Of a stretch of 5,234 bases of DNA, positions 1-5,234 are shown piece after piece. Source of the stretch: Gemmatimonadaceae bacterium (GTDB lineage Bacteria; Gemmatimonadota; Gemmatimonadetes; Gemmatimonadales; Gemmatimonadaceae); contig JABFXM010000561.1 of the NCBI GenBank assembly GCA_013361745.1, positions 1-5,234 of the forward strand, written 5' to 3'. The notes beneath the pieces were generated by a model. The model searched no databases. It saw only the letters and a program-made list of their open reading frames with translations, and had not been told where the DNA came from. The translations under genes were made by a program, and so were the position numbers. Within the stretch, counting starts at the first letter, position 1. The number at the start of each line of letters is the position of its first letter.

Positions 1-1456
1 ACGAGGGCTCGACCGAGGATCCGAGGTTCGCGCACGCCGCGTAGGCGGCGACGAGCTCGATCGGCCGGAGCGCCGAGGCGCCGATCGCGCTCGATGGGAC
101 GGGCGCGATCGGCGACTGGATCCCCATCGCGCGCGCGAGGCCGGCGATCGAGTCGATGCCGAGCCTGAGGCCGAGCTGCACCGCGACCGGGTTGCGCGAC
201 TTCGTGAGCGCCTCACGGAGGGTCATCGGACCGAGGAACTTGTTGTCGCTGTTCCCGGGCTCGTAGACCTCGCCGGTCGGGAGCGGGATCTTCAGCGCGG
301 TGTCCTGGACGATCGCGTTAGGCGGCGTGCTGTCGGCGACGGCGAGCGCGTAGACGATCGGCTTGAACGCGGAGCCCGGCTGACGCTGGGCGAGCACGGC
401 GCGGTCGAACGGCGACTCCTGGTAGTTGCGTCCGCCGACGAGCGCGCGCACCTCGCCCGTCACCGGGTCGAGGGCGACGACGGCGCCCTGGAGATAGGCG
501 CTGCTCCCCTTCGGGCGGTTGGTGTAGGTCGGATGCCTGTAGCCCGGTCGAAGCTCGACGGCGGCGGTGCCCTCGACGAGGGCGACCGTCGCGGCGCGCT
601 GCAGCGCGGGGTCGAGCGTCGTGTAGATGCGGTAGCCGCCGTTCCCGACCGGCACCCCCGCGCGCTCGGCCTGCTGGCGCACGACGTCGACGAAGTAGGG
701 CGCGGTGGCGGAGAGCCCGCCCGCGGCCACCGTCGTCACCGGCGACATCGAGGCGATGTCGGCCTGCTGCTTGGTGATGTATCCCTGACCGGCCATCAGC
801 GCGAGCACGGTGTTCCGACGCTCGCGATTGCGATCGGGGAAGCGCGACGGATCGTAGCCGACGGGACTCTTCGGCAGCGAGGCGAGCGATGCGGCCTCGG
901 GAAGCGTGAGCTGCGCCGCCGGCTTGCCGAAGTAGTGGCGGGCCGCGGCGTCGATGCCGTACCAGCCGTGGCCGAAGTTGATCTGGTTGAGATACGCCTC
1001 GAGGATCTGTTCCTTCGTGTAGTGGCGCTCCATCTCCCGCGCCGCTTCCTGCTCGCGCACCTTGCGGCCGAGCGACTTGTCGCGACGGTCGATGACGTCG
1101 GGATGCATGTTCCCGACGAGCTGCTGGGTGATCGTGCTCGCGCCGCGCGCGTCGCCTAACGCCGCGTCCTTGAGCGCGCCGAGCACTCCGACCACGTCGA
1201 CCCCGTTGTGCTGGTAGAAGCGATGGTCCTCGACGGCGACGAACGCCTGGCCGACGTACTTCGGCAGGGTCCGGATGGAGACGCTGGTGCGCCACTCGCG
1301 GCCGATCTCGCCGATGAGCGAGCCGTCGCGCGCGTAGACGAGCGACGACTGCGGGGGCTGGACGAGCTGCCATGGCTCGCCGGTGGACGGCTGCGCCTGC
1401 GCGGTGAGCGCGATGGGGGCGGCGAGGAGCGCGGCGACGGTGAGGGAACGAAGCAC
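1..1456 (-). CDS. Class A penicillin-binding protein (PBP1A type), C-terminus cut by window edge
   Basis: Bifunctional peptidoglycan synthase acting outside the cytoplasmic membrane: an N-terminal GT51 transglycosylase polymerises lipid II and a C-terminal transpeptidase cross-links peptides. The minus-strand frame is open from the left edge and gives about 485 residues. Residues 4-21 form a hydrophobic signal or anchor (LTVAALLAAPIALTAQA). GT51 motifs follow in order: EDHRFYQHNGVD with catalytic E76, GASTITQQL at 105-113, an RKVRE motif, ILEAYLNQINFG with second Glu E153, and LPEAASLASLPKSP. The transpeptidase domain shows PGSAFKP with nucleophile S362 and K365, then SRN at 420-422. The KTG motif lies off the window. 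Oddities are Gly where a basic residue is usual after QQLV (residue 115) and in GVLGAL after motif 1. The GTG at 1456 puts the hydrophobic segment at the N-terminus. An in-frame GTG at 1498 would add 14 residues with three arginines, as a cytoplasmic tail. Neither has a Shine-Dalgarno. Family identity is firm; the start is uncertain. Confidence 0.93.
   Translation of the reverse strand, partial: MLRSLTVAALLAAPIALTAQAQPSTGEPWQLVQPPQSSLVYARDGSLIGEIGREWRTSVSIRTLPKYVGQAFVAVEDHRFYQHNGVDVVGVLGALKDAALGDARGASTITQQLVGNMHPDVIDRRDKSLGRKVREQEAAREMERHYTKEQILEAYLNQINFGHGWYGIDAAARHYFGKPAAQLTLPEAASLASLPKSPVGYDPSRFPDRNRERRNTVLALMAGQGYITKQQADIASMSPVTTVAAGGLSATAPYFVDVVRQQAERAGVPVGNGGYRIYTTLDPALQRAATVALVEGTAAVELRPGYRHPTYTNRPKGSSAYLQGAVVALDPVTGEVRALVGGRNYQESPFDRAVLAQRQPGSAFKPIVYALAVADSTPPNAIVQDTALKIPLPTGEVYEPGNSDNKFLGPMTLREALTKSRNPVAVQLGLRLGIDSIAGLARAMGIQSPIAPVPSSAIGASALRPIELVAAYAACANLGSSVEPS
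316..323 (+). repeat. CGTTAGGC motif, copy 1
   Basis: This copy lies within the penicillin-binding protein gene but in the opposite sense to it. The gene reads the complement as CCG CCT AAC GCG, Pro-Pro-Asn-Ala, so it is not a Leu-Gly codon pair. It is preceded by G. Confidence 0.6.
1154..1161 (-). repeat. CGTTAGGC motif, copy 2
   Basis: Within the transglycosylase domain of the penicillin-binding protein, read in frame as GCG TTA GGC (Ala-Leu-Gly). It is the only TTA codon in the visible part of that gene. Confidence 0.6.
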
Positions 1457-1524
1457 GGTGCGAGGAGCGGGGCGGAGGTCGAGCGCCGGGACGGTCACCG
1501 GGGTGATACCCGCGACGCCGCCGG

Positions 1525-1530
1525 AAGATA
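1525..1530 (-). promoter_or_regulatory. Possible -10 box for the penicillin-binding protein gene
   Basis: On the minus strand the hexamer TATCTT, preceded by GC, stands out in GC-rich sequence. It lies 26 bases before the GTG at 1498 and 68 before the GTG at 1456. No convincing -35 is seen at the usual distance. A small perfect hairpin (CGTCC, 3-base loop, GGACG; 1532-1544) sits just upstream. This is a weak call based on composition and position only. Confidence 0.25.
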
Positions 1531-1602
1531 GCGTCCTTCGGACGAGCGATGCGCCGCGGACGTCAGCGACGCCGCGGCGGGTGACGGGACGCACACCACC
1601 GC

Positions 1603-2124
1603 TCAGCTCATGTCCGCCGTGGGCCCGTAGATGTTGGGCAGGGGGACGTCGTTGAGCCGGAGATAGACGCTGAGCTGGCCGCGGTGATGGATGACGTGGT
1701 TCATCATGAAGCTCCGCAGGGCGACGACGCGCGGGACGTCGATGATCACGCGGCCGCCGTTCTTCAGGGCCCAGTGCTCCCGGAGGTAGTCATCGGACGC
1801 AGCGGCGATCGCCGCACGGGTGCTCCCGACGTTCGCGTCCATTCGCTGCAGCAGCTCCGCGGCGTTCCCGTACGGGGGTGGCGTGCGCGGGGTGCCCCCC
1901 GGGGGAAAGAAGTCGAACTCGGCCAGGCTCATGATCGCGGTCCCCCAGCCGACGAGGTTGGCGATGTGCGCCGCGAGCTCGCCGAGCGACATCGACTTCG
2001 CGTGCGGCTTCCAGGCGGCCTTCGCCTCGGGCACGCGCTCGAGGAGGGAGCGCGTCGTCCGCATCTCGTGATCGAACTCGGGAAGGATGGAAGCGGCGAT
2101 CGGCATGAGCGTATCCGGGTTCAC
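1603..2124 (-). CDS. DinB-family (DinB/YfiT four-helix) putative metal-dependent protein
   Basis: A 173-residue protein of the DinB/YfiT fold. Members are four-helix bundles that usually bind a divalent metal through three histidines. Some are thiol-S-transferases using bacillithiol or mycothiol, but most have no known substrate. The triad is visible: H53 in LGELAAHIANL at the end of the second helix, then H143 and H147 in MNHVIHHRGQ, the typical HxxxH followed by GQLSVYLRL. The C-terminal VPLPNIYGPTAD is common in one large DinB subgroup. There is no signal peptide, so it should be cytoplasmic. Length matches the family. A GTG at 2124 is used as the start; an ATG at 2106 (Met7) is also possible, and neither has a Shine-Dalgarno. 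It is divergent from the hydrolase gene and precedes the penicillin-binding protein gene on the same strand by 146 bases. A run of C6G5 at 1895-1905 encodes Pro-Gly in a loop. The fold is secure; the reaction is unknown. Confidence 0.87.
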   Translation of the reverse strand: MNPDTLMPIAASILPEFDHEMRTTRSLLERVPEAKAAWKPHAKSMSLGELAAHIANLVGWGTAIMSLAEFDFFPPGGTPRTPPPYGNAAELLQRMDANVGSTRAAIAAASDDYLREHWALKNGGRVIIDVPRVVALRSFMMNHVIHHRGQLSVYLRLNDVPLPNIYGPTADMS

Positions 2125-2205
2125 GTGGAGGTTCTCGTAATCGAGGGTCTAGCTGCAGAGGAAGTATTTCCCTTCATCGCCGATCGGCAAGCACTTGCCC
2201 AATCG
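2125..2205. promoter_or_regulatory. Divergent intergenic control region
   Basis: These 81 bases separate the starts of the DinB-family gene and the hydrolase gene, so both promoters must lie here or inside the coding ends. The stretch 2138-2170 is richer in A and T than its surroundings. It contains GGAA-N4-TTCC at 2160-2171, where TATTTC (2165-2170) could serve as a -10 for the plus-strand gene, 35 bases before its ATG. No clear -35 element is visible in either direction. Location is certain; the individual elements are guesses. Confidence 0.45.
2179..2199. repeat. Two overlapping inverted repeats at the hydrolase translation start
   Basis: GCCGATCGGC (2179-2188) is a perfect 10-base palindrome. 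It overlaps GGCAAG-CA-CTTGCC (2186-2199), a perfect inverted repeat with 6-base arms and a 2-base centre, which ends 6 bases before the ATG at 2206. They share the bases GGC, so as RNA only one could pair fully at a time. Either may be an operator, or a structure over the ribosome landing site. The repeats are seen directly; a function is inferred. Confidence 0.4.
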
Positions 2206-3066
2206 ATGAACACCCCGCAGAGACCGAAGCGACGGCCGCGATGGATCACCGTGCTCTTCGCGATGATCGTCCTCGCGGCGAGCGCGAGCGCGTGGCTGAC
2301 GTGCCACGTCGACGAGGCGCATCCGAACCACCGTGTTCGCGACGGGCGGCTCGCGCGGCTGGGTGTCGTGATGTACACGCCGGCCGACGCACCGCGCGCC
2401 CTCGTCGTCTTCTTCGGCAACGATGTCGGCTTCTGGGGACCGCACCAGCAACTGGCGGCCGATCTCGCCGGGGACGGCTACGCGGTCGTCGGCGTCGACA
2501 TCCGGCCGCTCTTCGCGTCGCTGCCCGATCGCTCGCCTCAGCGCGACAGCGTCTGCGCGGCGACGATCGCGGACATCGTCGCGCGAGCGCGCAGCGAGCT
2601 CTCGCTTCGGGATGCGCCGCTCGTCGTGGCGGGCCACTCGTTAGGCGCGGAGCTGGCGCTCTGGACGGGTGCACACGTTCCGCTCGAGCATCTCGCCGGT
2701 CTCCTCGCGCTGGCGCCGGGCTCGCGCAGCCACCTGCAGGTCTCGCCCTCCGACCTGCTGGGCCGAGAGCCCACGGGCCCTGAAAGCTTCGCCCTGTCCG
2801 ACGTGATGGTCGTGCTGCGCGATCACGGCATCGACGTGGCGATCGTGCGCGGCGCGAACGACAAGCTGCGCGATGCCGACTCGGTGCTCATCGCGAGCGG
2901 CGGTCCGCGGACGAGAAAGTTCCTCGTGCCGTTCGCGGGCCATTCGATGCGCAAACTCGTGCTCGCCCGCTTCAGCATCGAGGACGCGCTGCGCTGGCTG
3001 CTCGCCGAGCAGCCGCGCGCGAGCACGGATTCCGCCGAGCGAAGCGGGCGCCTATCCGCGCGGTGA
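2206..3066 (+). CDS. VirJ/AcvB-like exported alpha/beta hydrolase
   Basis: A 286-residue predicted exported serine hydrolase resembling the VirJ domain. In Agrobacterium the related AcvB acts in the periplasm and hydrolyses lysyl-phosphatidylglycerol; that function is family knowledge, not shown here. The N-terminus is basic (PKRRPR), followed by a hydrophobic segment at 13-31 ending in ASA, a likely signal peptide or anchor; C33 lacks a good lipobox. FFGNDVGFW (69-77) corresponds to the family's FxSGDGGW strand-loop, followed by VVGVDIRPLF. The nucleophile elbow is GHSLG with S145. LLALAPGSRSHLQV matches the family's post-nucleophile strand. D219 (GANDK) and H246 (AGHSM) are likely to complete the triad. 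The ATG was chosen because it places the signal peptide at the N-terminus; the frame stays open far upstream only because it is antisense to the DinB gene. No Shine-Dalgarno is present. A generic alpha/beta hydrolase is the alternative. No LpiA/MprF partner is in view. Confidence 0.75.
   Translation: MNTPQRPKRRPRWITVLFAMIVLAASASAWLTCHVDEAHPNHRVRDGRLARLGVVMYTPADAPRALVVFFGNDVGFWGPHQQLAADLAGDGYAVVGVDIRPLFASLPDRSPQRDSVCAATIADIVARARSELSLRDAPLVVAGHSLGAELALWTGAHVPLEHLAGLLALAPGSRSHLQVSPSDLLGREPTGPESFALSDVMVVLRDHGIDVAIVRGANDKLRDADSVLIASGGPRTRKFLVPFAGHSMRKLVLARFSIEDALRWLLAEQPRASTDSAERSGRLSAR
2639..2646 (+). repeat. CGTTAGGC motif, copy 3
   Basis: Covers the catalytic elbow of the VirJ-like hydrolase: TCG TTA GGC encodes Ser145-Leu-Gly of GHSLG. 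It is the only TTA codon in that gene. Confidence 0.6.
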
Positions 3067-3076
3067 GGCAGCATCC

Positions 3077-3082
3077 TAGATT
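3077..3082 (+). promoter_or_regulatory. Possible -10 box for nadE
   Basis: TAGATT, followed by another T, lies in the 55-base gap 39 bases before the nadE ATG and is the most AT-rich spot there. A GGAGG at 3087-3091 follows, but it is about 30 bases from the ATG and has no in-frame start at normal distance, so it is not a usable Shine-Dalgarno. No good -35 is visible. The gap holds no terminator-like hairpin, so read-through from the hydrolase gene is also possible. Confidence 0.27.
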
Positions 3083-3121
3083 TGGTGGAGGATCCCGAAC
3101 GGCTTCGCCACTCACGCGCCC

Positions 3122-5014
3122 ATGCCCCGCCCAGTTCATCTCGCCATCGGCCAGATCAAGCCGCGAAAGGGTGAGTACCGCCACAACCTCGACCGGCTGG
3201 GCGCGATCTTCGCGCAGGCGGCGGCCGAGTCGCCGGTGCCGCAGCTGCTCCATCTGCCGGAGACCGCGCTCACCGGATACTTCCTCGAGGGCGGCGTCCG
3301 CGAGCACGCGCTGACCGCGGGCACCCTCGCGCGCGACCTCGCGGAGCTGCACCGGCGGCACGCGCGGGGCGCGACCTTCGACGTCGCGATCGGGTTCTAC
3401 GAGCTCTGGGAGCACAAGCTCTACAACAGCGCGATGTACCTCTCGCTCGGCGGGGACGAGCCGGTCATCCGCCACATTCATCGCAAGGTCTTCCTGCCGA
3501 CGTACGGGCTGTTCGACGAGGAGCGCTTCGTCGAGCGTGGGCAGTCGGTGCGCGCGTTCGACTCGCCCGTCGGCCGGGTGGCGATGCTCGTCTGTGAGGA
3601 TGCGTGGCATTCGCTGAGCGGCACGCTGGCGGCGCTCGACGGAGCGGAGATCATCCTCGTGCACGCGGCGGCGCCGGCGCGCGGGGCGTTCCATGTCGAC
3701 AGCGTCCCGGGGCCGGCGAGCCTCGCGCGGTGGGAGCGCCTGGTGCGGGAGATGGCGGAGGAGCACGGGGTGTTCGTGTCGCTCTCGCACCTCGCGGGGA
3801 GCGAGGGTGGAAAGCTGTTCGCCGGCGGCTCGGCGCTCGTCGGGCCGAAGGGTGACGTGCGAGTGCGCGCGCCGCTCTGGGACGAAGCGCTGGCGACGGC
3901 GGCGATCGACCTCAGCGATCTCGCGCGGGCCCGTGCGGACCTGCCGCTGATCGCGGATCTCGAGACGATGATGCCGCACCTCGTGGCGAACCTCGGTCAG
4001 GTGATGGCGCGGGAGCGGGTGCGGATGGAGTACGAGGAAGCGGTCGCGGGGCCGAGCGAGCCGCCGACGCGGGGGGCCCCCCCCGAACACAACGATCGCT
4101 CCGCGACCCCAGCCGCGCACAACCGTGCGATCCCGTCCGCCATCGATCCCTCGCGCGACCGCGGCCCGATCACCGTCGTCCACGCCTGCGACAGCGGCGG
4201 TCCGCCGCCGCTCGCCATCGATCCGGAGCTGACCACCGAGTGGCTCCTGCACTTCATCCGCCAGGAGACCGCGGCGCGTCACTTCCGGAAGGCGATCGTC
4301 GGCGTCTCCGGCGGCGTCGACTCCGCCGTCACCGCCTTCCTCGCCGCACGCGCGCTCGGCCCCGAGAACGTCATCGGGGTGCGGATGCCCTACCGGACGT
4401 CCAGCCGCGAGAGCCTCGAGCACGGACAGCTCGTGATCGACGCGTTAGGCATCGAGGGGCGCACGGTGGACATCAGCCCGGCGGTCGACGGATATCTCTC
4501 GACCGCGCCCGACGCCGACCCGACGCGGCGGGGCAACGTGATGGCGCGCGTCCGCATGATCACCATCTTCGACCTCTCGGCGCGCGACGCCGCGATACCG
4601 TTAGGCACGGGCAACAAGACCGAACGGCTGTTCGGCTACTTCACCTGGCACGCCGACGATTCACCCCCCGTGAACCCGCTCGGTGATCTCTTCAAGACGC
4701 AGGTCTGGACGCTGGCGCGCCACCTCGGCGTTCCGGCGCCCATCGTCGACAAGGCGCCGTCCGCGGACCTCGTCGCGGGGCAGACGGACGAGGGGGACTT
4801 CGGGATCAGCTACGAGAAGGCGGACCGCATCCTGAATCACCTGCTCTCGGGATACACGCCGGCCGAGATCGCGGCGCGGGGCTTCCCGGCCGCGGAGGTC
4901 GAGATCGTCCGCCAGCGCGTCGGCCGGACGCACTGGAAGCGGAAGCTGCCCACGGTGGCCATGCTCAGCCACAGCGCGATCGGCGAGAGCTACCTGCGCC
5001 CCGTCGACTACTGA
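3122..5014 (+). CDS. nadE: Glutamine-dependent NAD+ synthetase (glutaminase-synthetase fusion)
   Basis: Cytoplasmic enzyme for the last step of NAD+ synthesis: deamido-NAD+ is adenylylated with ATP, then amidated with ammonia released from glutamine. Length is 630 residues, normal for the fused form. The N-terminal nitrilase-fold glutaminase (about 1-300) has the Glu-Lys-Cys triad: E47 in LPETALTGY, K122 in HRKVFLPTYGLFDE and C158 in VCEDAW. A linker of about 60 residues (305-365), rich in Pro and Ala, joins it to the synthetase. There the PP-loop SGGVDS spans 396-401, and GTGNKTE (495-501) and KAPSADLVAGQTDE (544-557) are synthetase signatures. All key residues are present, so it should be active. 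The linker holds a self-complementary G6C8 tract at 4071-4084; the frame is intact on both sides. The ATG gives an N-terminus matching the first beta strand (VHLAIGQI), but no Shine-Dalgarno precedes it. It lies 55 bases after the hydrolase gene and 36 before the next gene. Confidence 0.97.
   Translation: MPRPVHLAIGQIKPRKGEYRHNLDRLGAIFAQAAAESPVPQLLHLPETALTGYFLEGGVREHALTAGTLARDLAELHRRHARGATFDVAIGFYELWEHKLYNSAMYLSLGGDEPVIRHIHRKVFLPTYGLFDEERFVERGQSVRAFDSPVGRVAMLVCEDAWHSLSGTLAALDGAEIILVHAAAPARGAFHVDSVPGPASLARWERLVREMAEEHGVFVSLSHLAGSEGGKLFAGGSALVGPKGDVRVRAPLWDEALATAAIDLSDLARARADLPLIADLETMMPHLVANLGQVMARERVRMEYEEAVAGPSEPPTRGAPPEHNDRSATPAAHNRAIPSAIDPSRDRGPITVVHACDSGGPPPLAIDPELTTEWLLHFIRQETAARHFRKAIVGVSGGVDSAVTAFLAARALGPENVIGVRMPYRTSSRESLEHGQLVIDALGIEGRTVDISPAVDGYLSTAPDADPTRRGNVMARVRMITIFDLSARDAAIPLGTGNKTERLFGYFTWHADDSPPVNPLGDLFKTQVWTLARHLGVPAPIVDKAPSADLVAGQTDEGDFGISYEKADRILNHLLSGYTPAEIAARGFPAAEVEIVRQRVGRTHWKRKLPTVAMLSHSAIGESYLRPVDY
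4071..4084. repeat. Self-complementary G6C8 homopolymer tract inside nadE
   Basis: Six G followed by eight C; the central 12 bases are a perfect palindrome. It encodes Arg-Gly-Ala-Pro-Pro in the inter-domain linker. Such runs are prone to replication slippage and to sequencing error; here the frame is continuous on both sides. Confidence 0.7.
4443..4450 (+). repeat. CGTTAGGC motif, copy 4
   Basis: In the nadE synthetase domain, read as GCG TTA GGC (Ala441-Leu-Gly443). Other Leu-Gly pairs in nadE use CTC or CTG, so the motif is not the default way to write the pair. Confidence 0.6.
4599..4606 (+). repeat. CGTTAGGC motif, copy 5
   Basis: In nadE, 156 bases after copy 4, read as CCG TTA GGC (Pro493-Leu-Gly495), leading into the conserved GTGNKTE signature. 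With copy 4 it accounts for both TTA codons of nadE. Confidence 0.6.
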
Positions 5015-5050
5015 CGCCGCGGGCGCCGCTCATCACAACCCGCCCCGTTC

Positions 5051-5234
5051 ATGCGTCGTCGCCTTCTCCGCCCCCGTGCTCTCGCCGTCCTCGTCGCCCT
5101 CACGGCGGCTGGCGCCCGCGCCCTTCCCGCGCAGCAACCCAGTGCACGGGAGCAGGCCGAGATGAAGGAGATGATGAGCTACCGGCTCACCGAGGCGATC
5201 TTCGGGAAGCTCATCAAGGTGCAGGACGACGTCT
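5051..5234 (+). CDS. Unrecognised exported protein, N-terminal fragment
   Basis: An open frame from ATG to the right edge gives 61 residues. The start is a textbook signal peptide: MRRRLLRPR, a hydrophobic core (ALAVLVALTAAGA), then ALPAQ, with likely cleavage near residues 25-28. The mature part begins polar and charged (QPSAREQAEMKEMMSYRLTEAIFGKL) and looks helical. I do not recognise the family, and too little is present to name a domain. The reading is supported by strong third-position G/C bias and by the signal peptide, despite the lack of a Shine-Dalgarno. It starts 36 bases after the nadE stop with no terminator between, so it may be co-transcribed with nadE. That spacing says little about function. 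Confidence 0.78.
   Translation, partial: MRRRLLRPRALAVLVALTAAGARALPAQQPSAREQAEMKEMMSYRLTEAIFGKLIKVQDDV

Noticed and set aside
318..1373. Long arginine-rich open frame on the minus strand
   Set aside because: It is a shifted frame of the penicillin-binding protein gene. The true frame carries every GT51 and transpeptidase motif, while this one is compositionally biased and has no domain.
1532..1544. Hairpin CGTCC-TTC-GGACG as a terminator for the DinB-family gene
   Set aside because: The stem is only 5 base pairs and no T-run follows it on the minus strand. Short hairpins are expected by chance at this GC content.
1895..1905. C6G5 run in the DinB-family gene as a phase-variation switch
   Set aside because: The run is short, encodes a plausible Pro-Gly loop, and the frame is intact. 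Such runs are common at this GC content.
1684..2205. Upstream extension of the VirJ-like frame, giving a 460-residue product
   Set aside because: The extension is antisense to the DinB-family gene, has no domain, and would bury the signal peptide that begins at the ATG at 2206. The open frame is a by-product of high GC content.
3087..3091. GGAGG as the ribosome binding site of nadE
   Set aside because: It is about 30 bases from the ATG, and there is no in-frame ATG, GTG or TTG at normal spacing.
2972..4423. 483-residue open frame antisense to the hydrolase end and nadE
   Set aside because: It mirrors the codon bias of nadE, is rich in Arg, Asp and Glu without motifs, and covers a clearly functional gene on the other strand.

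Overview
This is a high-GC bacterial window, very rich in G or C at third codon positions, with five protein genes and no RNA genes, mobile elements or CRISPR arrays that I can see. The taxon is an inference. The codon use, exported proteins with short signal peptides ending in an Ala-x-Ala or Pro-Ala-Gln type site, the absence of Shine-Dalgarno sequences and the gene types fit a Gram-negative-like soil lineage such as Gemmatimonadota or a neighbouring phylum. Nothing here proves that.

Layout: bases 1-1456 (minus strand) hold the N-terminal ~485 codons of a class A penicillin-binding protein, whose C-terminus lies beyond the left edge. Bases 1603-2124 (minus) encode a small DinB-fold protein. 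An 81-base divergent region with two overlapping inverted repeats separates it from a VirJ/AcvB-like exported alpha/beta hydrolase (2206-3066, plus). A 55-base gap leads to a complete glutamine-dependent NAD+ synthetase, nadE (3122-5014, plus). After 36 bases an unrecognised exported protein begins (5051 to the right edge). No gene-free stretch exceeds about 150 bases.

The genes do not form an obvious pathway. Two concern the envelope: peptidoglycan synthesis, and possibly aminoacyl-phospholipid turnover by the VirJ-like protein. One is core NAD metabolism. The DinB protein could be a thiol-dependent or detoxifying metalloenzyme, but its substrate is unknown. I see no clear defence, secretion or biosynthetic system.

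The strongest unexplained signal is a recurring 8-mer, CGTTAGGC. It occurs five times on either strand, and it contains every TTA codon in the five genes. One copy is read in the opposite sense as Pro-Asn, which argues that the DNA word rather than the Leu-Gly dipeptide is favoured. Secondary points are two glycine substitutions at usually basic positions in the transglycosylase domain, five SD-less starts, the inverted repeats at the hydrolase start, and a self-complementary G6C8 tract in the nadE linker.
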